From the NCBI GenBank assembly GCA_965153455.1, contig OZ234503.1, positions 1,736,001-1,800,000 of the forward strand: a stretch of DNA of 64,000 nucleotides, written 5' to 3'. This document shows positions 59,325 through 64,000 of the stretch, piece by piece (within the stretch, counting starts at the first letter, position 1; each line of letters starts with the position of its first letter). The translations under genes were made by a program, and so were the position numbers. The notes beneath the pieces were generated by a model. That model worked only from the letters and a program-made list of their open reading frames with translations. It did no database searches and was not told the origin of the DNA. This DNA is from Sphagnum compactum. Taxonomy: Eukaryota; Bryophyta; Sphagnopsida; Sphagnales.

Positions 59325-59645
59325 AAATTGCAATACTTGCATGAAATTCATAAAATTCACATTGGATTTTTCCTCCTCAAATGCAATACCTACATTGGGG
59401 TCACAAAACTTATATGGATTAAAGGTATCAAATTACAATACTCGCATATAGTTCCCAGAACACACATTGGATTTTTCCTCCTCAAATGCAATTCGTGCAT
59501 TGGGGTCACAAAACCTATGTGGATTGCAAGTATCAAACTACAATATTTGCATAAAGTTCATAAAACACACATTGGATTTTTCTTCCTCAAATGCAATATA
59601 TGCATAGGGGTCGCATAATCTTTTTATATTACTTGCATAAAAACT
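59325..59645 (+). repeat. 105-bp tandem repeat, about 3 units, open in one frame
   Basis: The period is exactly 105 bp: ATTGGATTTTT starts at 59361, 59466 and 59571. Each unit contains a GCAATAC-type motif twice, so it belongs to the same repeat field. Because 105 is a multiple of three and no stop falls in the unit, one frame stays open for 96 codons as a 35-residue repeat (HIGFFLLKCN ... WI.GIKLQY). This open frame is probably a consequence of the period rather than a gene. Confidence 0.85.
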
Positions 59646-59649
59646 AAAC

Positions 59650-62300
59650 AAATATGATTGATGCAAAGTGGAAATTCATTTGATGGGGGACTTGGACTAG
59701 TAGACGACATTTTTCCTAGGACCCATATTCGGGTATTGCATTGTAAAACTTATTTAAAATGCATTCATGTTCTATTTTTGTGGATGTTAATATTACAATT
59801 CTTATCAAAATCTTTTAAATGCATTCATTTATTATTTTTGTGAATGCAAGTATAATATTTTTGGAATAGAGATTCATTTAAGGGGTTTTAACCAATGGAA
59901 GGGAATTTTAATAGAACCCATGTGTAGGTATTGCAATTTTTATCAAAATGTTTAAAACCTGATGGAATTATTATTTTTTAAATACTAATGATTAGAGTTA
60001 ATAAAATCTAAAGGTAATGAGATAACAATAATAATATTATTAAAATAGTTAGCTACAAATGTTTTTAATATTAATAATTACTTTATGTTATTACTATAAT
60101 TATTTTAAAGGACTATTACATGTACCTATTGAAATTATTGTTATTGATGTTATTATTACCTATAATAGTTAGTATAGTTAGTAAGTAGACCCAAGCTAAT
60201 ATAACATATGTACTAAGTAGTTGCATATAATTAGCAACTAGTATGTTCATACTTAAACTAATGTTCCATTCATTGACTATAAAGAAAGATATTATAATAT
60301 TTATTTAATGAAAATAATTATTTTTAAGAAGATGTGCGAGATGGTGGTAAAACTTAATCCCACAAACATGGGTGATGACTCAACCATACAAAGACCTATG
60401 ACAATGTATGTGTGTATAATTATCATTTTCCATGAAAAGAAATGTTGTAAACTAAAATACCTACATATGGGTCCCTGCTAAAAATTACAACAACCCCATA
60501 AGTTTTATTTAACTACAAGATCCCTTGAAATGCAATACCTACATGAGGGACTATGTAAAGCATATTAAGAATATCAACATAAAGGTTTCTTGAACCCACA
60601 CTTGACATTGGGTCCAATTTAACATTACTTACATATAATCTTCCTAATACACACTGGAAAATAAGTATTTTTGAATTATAGTACCTTCATAATGAAGCCT
60701 AACCCACATGGGAATTTTGCTCCAACTACAATACCTACATCATGAGTCTTGACCCACCTTATGCTATTGCAATACTTACATATATAGTGTTCTTAACACA
60801 CAATAGAAATTTTTTTTTAACTACAACACATGCAATATATTTTTTTTATGTACCTAAAGGGTGAAAGCATGGGGGTAGATGCAAGCTATGGTGGTTCACT
60901 TTTGTGATGAAACATTGTTTTTTCCTTGGGTACCCTTTATTCAAATGCTTATGGTGATTAATATATCCTTAGATCTACTAATTGGGACTTGGATCTAAAC
61001 TAACAACTTCATTATGAAAAGAAGTGTGTGGTTATTTATTGATAAAAAATTCATTTGTTGATAATAATGGACTTTTGAAGTAAAAAAAATGGATTTATCG
61101 TCTGACTGGAACATTACAAAATGAAAATAATTATATTGATTCACATTTCAAATTTGTTATTGGGATTCAATATATAATGTAATACAAGATGATAAACTCA
61201 TATGAAGAATATTTTTTTTGAAAACCTTAACTATTTAATAGTTAGGGACTTTTGAATGGTTAAAATTTGACCATATTTTCATAAGTCCATATGAGTTGTA
61301 ATTTTTTTCTTTCAAAATTTTTGTCCCGAAAGCATATTTAAAAAAAATTTTAAATGGGGCATTATTCCTTTGGACTTTATGGGTTTTCCTTTCAAGACTT
61401 CCAAATCAGAAAATGACATAAGTTACATTAAATACCAAATTTCACATAGATTTGGGAAGGTTTGTAGGTGATTGAACATTTATTATTCATACATTAAAAT
61501 ATTAATATTTTTTAAAGTAACAACCATGTTCAATTGAATCATTTAAAAAATCTTGTATGGAATTATAGGGAATGTATTTTCTACCGTTTTTGAGCCACTA
61601 TACCGTGTATTCACCCATGGTAAAGTAGACCACAAATGTTCCTTACATCATAAATGAAAAGTAGTTAAGAAATATGCTTTGATATATTGAATTTAAAATT
61701 TTTTTAATTCAAAGATTAAGATGAAGATTTTCTTCAACTTTGTTAAAACATTAAATTAAAAGTACATGTTTAAAGTAGGTTTAAGTAGATTCATGGGAAT
61801 TCAAGCAAATGTCACAATCTATTTTATAACCTTTATGTAGATTACAAATAGATGAAATATTACATTTTTTAAAATCTTGAATTAATGGGGGCCTAAAATG
61901 TTTTTGTGACTTTTCATCTTTTTCACATTCTAATAAAAATATATTTAGCTTATAGGGTAAAAGTAGGTTTGAAAAAAAAAAATACCAATAAATTTAAACC
62001 TACTTGTTAGCTACTTTTATTCAATTAAAAATTTTCAAATTTATACTCAATTTACTATAAACCTGATGTAGGCATAAATGTTTCAAAATGAAAGATAAAA
62101 AACTTTCCAATTTACTTTCTTGTGTTTTTGTAGAAAACTATCATATTTTAAAATGGGATTTTAGGCAGACTACTTTTTTGGCCTATTTTAACGTGTTTTC
62201 GCCCTGAAATAACGATAATACCTCCATAATCCTTTTGAATCTACCATGCATAAATGAAATACCTACATTTGAACTTCCCAAATTCACTTGTTGATAAATA
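59650..62300. repeat. AT-rich DNA with scattered GCAATACCTACAT motifs
   Basis: Motif copies in either orientation lie near 59733, 59920, 60455, 60530, 60728, 60768 and 62255, embedded in otherwise unrelated AT-rich sequence. No gene or transposon ends were recognised. Confidence 0.6.
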
Positions 62301-62842
62301 ATATTTGTGTCCAACCCTCCAAATGTTCATTAAAGAGCTTTCTAATGTATAAAGTTTAAAAGGATTGATTCAAGTGAACCTTTCATCAATCCTACAATCC
62401 CTCCTTAATGTACAATGCTTAAAATTATTATGTATTGTTTATGTTTTTTATGATTATATATGAACTACAATGCCCACAATATATATTTTCCATTAGCTAA
62501 ACTTTTATATAAAATTGGGGGTTCATGTTAATAACATAAAACACATGCCATACTTTGGATTGTCAAGTACAAGATAATATTATATTTATCATTTGGTATG
62601 TAATAATATTGTAAAATTTAAGTACAAATGAACAAACAAACAATTTAGAGGAATATGATGCCTATTGGATGCAAAGATTGATATTTACTAATGAGATTTT
62701 TTCTTGTGAGCATTTGTGTGTGTGTGAACATTGTTTCATGGCAATCTTTCAACCTATGAATTGAATACCCTAAACCATCATCTACATGATGTGATGACAT
62801 TCATGGGTGCAATGATTCATTCACCTTTGTGAAACAATTGTT
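62300..62842. other. No gene seen
   Basis: AT-rich DNA downstream of the SWIM-finger relic in that relic's direction of reading. Confidence 0.5.
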
Positions 62843-63680
62843 TCAAGGTTTTGATGCCATAACTTTCATGATTGAAGTGGCATGGTCACAAAGTGCAACC
62901 CCTCCTTGTGTGCATTCTTTAACACTTTGTTGCATTGTGTGATTTAAATGAATTAATACTCCTTCCAAAAGAGCAATTGAACGTCCTTGCTCATCAAAAG
63001 CTTCAACTTCATTCATAAGATGCACACCTTCATCTATGGTTTTAATCAAACCAATATTGAAAACCTTTTCATCTCCATTAACTTCACCATCATCTTTGGA
63101 ATCCAACCCATCCAAAATATGCTTAAGGTCCACAAACATGGCCATCAAGTTTTCGTGATTTTAGATTTGTACCATGTTTCACAATAATCAATAACATCCT
63201 TTTGGATAACATTAGTGGCCATGAAAATAATAACAATTTGGTGCTTGCAAAGATTCCCTTGCAATGCCCACTCACATGTGCAACATGCATATTCGATAAA
63301 CAAGTATTTCATTTTGTATGCCACATTGACAAGATCTTGACTCTTTACAATCCAAGAACCATCACTATCAAAAGATGGTTGGGTTACATGGGCAAGTGGG
63401 ATCAATGCCACCTTATCCACACTTGTATTCACAATATGTTCCACCATTGTGTTTTTTATGGATCCATTTTTATTCATTTTAGACATGTGCTTGTAATGTC
63501 ATGTTGTTAATCTCTAAACCAACCAATTGATTTGACACCCATGCTTTTTAATAATCTTTGTTTCAAAGGAAAACCAACATTTTGAGGTGCCATGGTAATA
63601 CTCAACGCTTGCTTGTGTATCTTGGGAATTTGGAATGTCTCGAAGACCAATCATCCACAACTCTAAAACACAATTTGCAC
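62843..63680 (-). pseudogene. MULE-type transposase C-terminal relic with SWIM zinc finger
   Basis: On the minus strand, fragments in order are: LRDIPNSQDTQASVEYYHG and ETKIIKKHG (about 63630-63540), an open piece 63486-63145 with a SWIM finger, and 63148-62843 in another frame. The SWIM finger is CTCEWALQGNLCKH, the CxC-x8-CxH ligand set. SWIM fingers follow the DDE core in Mutator-like (MULE) transposases and their FAR1/FHY3 relatives. The acidic tail of the last piece (EAFDEQGRS and ALCDHATS) looks like the end of such a protein. In-frame stops and a frameshift near 63146 show decay. The catalytic core would lie to the right and is not recognisable before the window ends. Confidence 0.7.
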
Positions 63681-63689
63681 AATGGAATA

Positions 63690-64000
63690 TTAGATCAAGA
63701 TTTTAGTTGATAAAACATGTTAATACACCCATTTAAAGGGATGTAAAACTATGAAACTATGTTCAAAGATTGAAATAAAAAATGAAATTGTACCAAATTA
63801 GCAATATTTGTAGGTTCAAAAGTAACTTGTCCAATAGGCACTGGGACTATGTTGCTTGAAACTTTGCAAGATTTTCATTCTCCCTTATTCTTTGAAAGCT
63901 CAATATTTTCATTGGGTTCAATGGACATATACATCACATTATGAAGGATTGATTGCTAGACTTCAACATTTTTTATTTTCTTCACTACACATAAGCACCA
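63690..64000. other. Window end, no gene assigned
   Basis: AT-rich sequence upstream of the SWIM-finger relic on the minus strand. It may be an intron or decayed transposase sequence. Confidence 0.4.

Noticed and set aside
1-64000. CRISPR array, bacterial operon, riboswitch or viral insertion
   Set aside because: Regularly spaced repeats here have related, not unique, intervening DNA. The recognisable genes are spliced plant genes, and no bacterial or viral hallmark proteins were seen.

Overview
The window looks like nuclear DNA of a land plant with a large, repeat-rich, AT-rich genome. Two intron-containing plant-type genes are recognisable, both on the minus strand: a class II-like homeodomain-leucine zipper regulator (38.0-39.1 kb) and a complete five-exon short-chain/extended dehydrogenase close to plant farnesol dehydrogenase FLDH (44.6-47.7 kb). 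Sparse genes, long intergenic stretches and decayed CACTA, hAT and MULE-type transposons would suit a fern, lycophyte or gymnosperm, but I cannot name the lineage. Very few open frames longer than 60 codons are genes. Many open only at GTG or TTG and lie in repeats.

Layout. 0-5.6 kb: unassigned unique-looking DNA, with one short direct duplication. 5.6-17.1 kb: coding-like relics on the minus strand, including part of an S1 RNA-binding-domain gene, broken up by two CACTA-type non-autonomous transposons (7.1-8.7 kb and 12.2-16.3 kb). 18.5-20.1 kb: dead hAT transposase ending in a hAT-like terminus. 22.5-23.3 kb: small nested duplications. 23.6-25.4 kb: a 45-bp tandem repeat split by a terminal-inverted-repeat element. 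25.4-27.3 kb: a second dead hAT transposase. 27.4-38 kb: mostly unassigned, with a G-quadruplex-type run, dinucleotide microsatellites and two more hAT-like termini. 38-48 kb: the gene-bearing, more GC-rich island, with CT/GA microsatellites, CAG runs and G-tract clusters in presumed upstream regions. 48-62.5 kb: very AT-rich DNA with a dispersed motif related to GCAATACCTACAT, invaded by a 3.0-kb CACTA element whose target site can be reconstructed. 58.2 kb and 62.8-63.7 kb hold relics of transposon-associated zinc-finger proteins.

The clearest discoveries are structural. Three elements have CACTA-type ends and look non-autonomous. Two of them (12.2-16.3 and 51.5-54.5 kb) share the same internal modules and appear to be one family. 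One interrupts the S1 gene relic and one interrupts the GCAATACC repeat field. No CRISPR, tRNA, rRNA or operon-like organisation was seen. The two intact-looking genes have no evident joint pathway.
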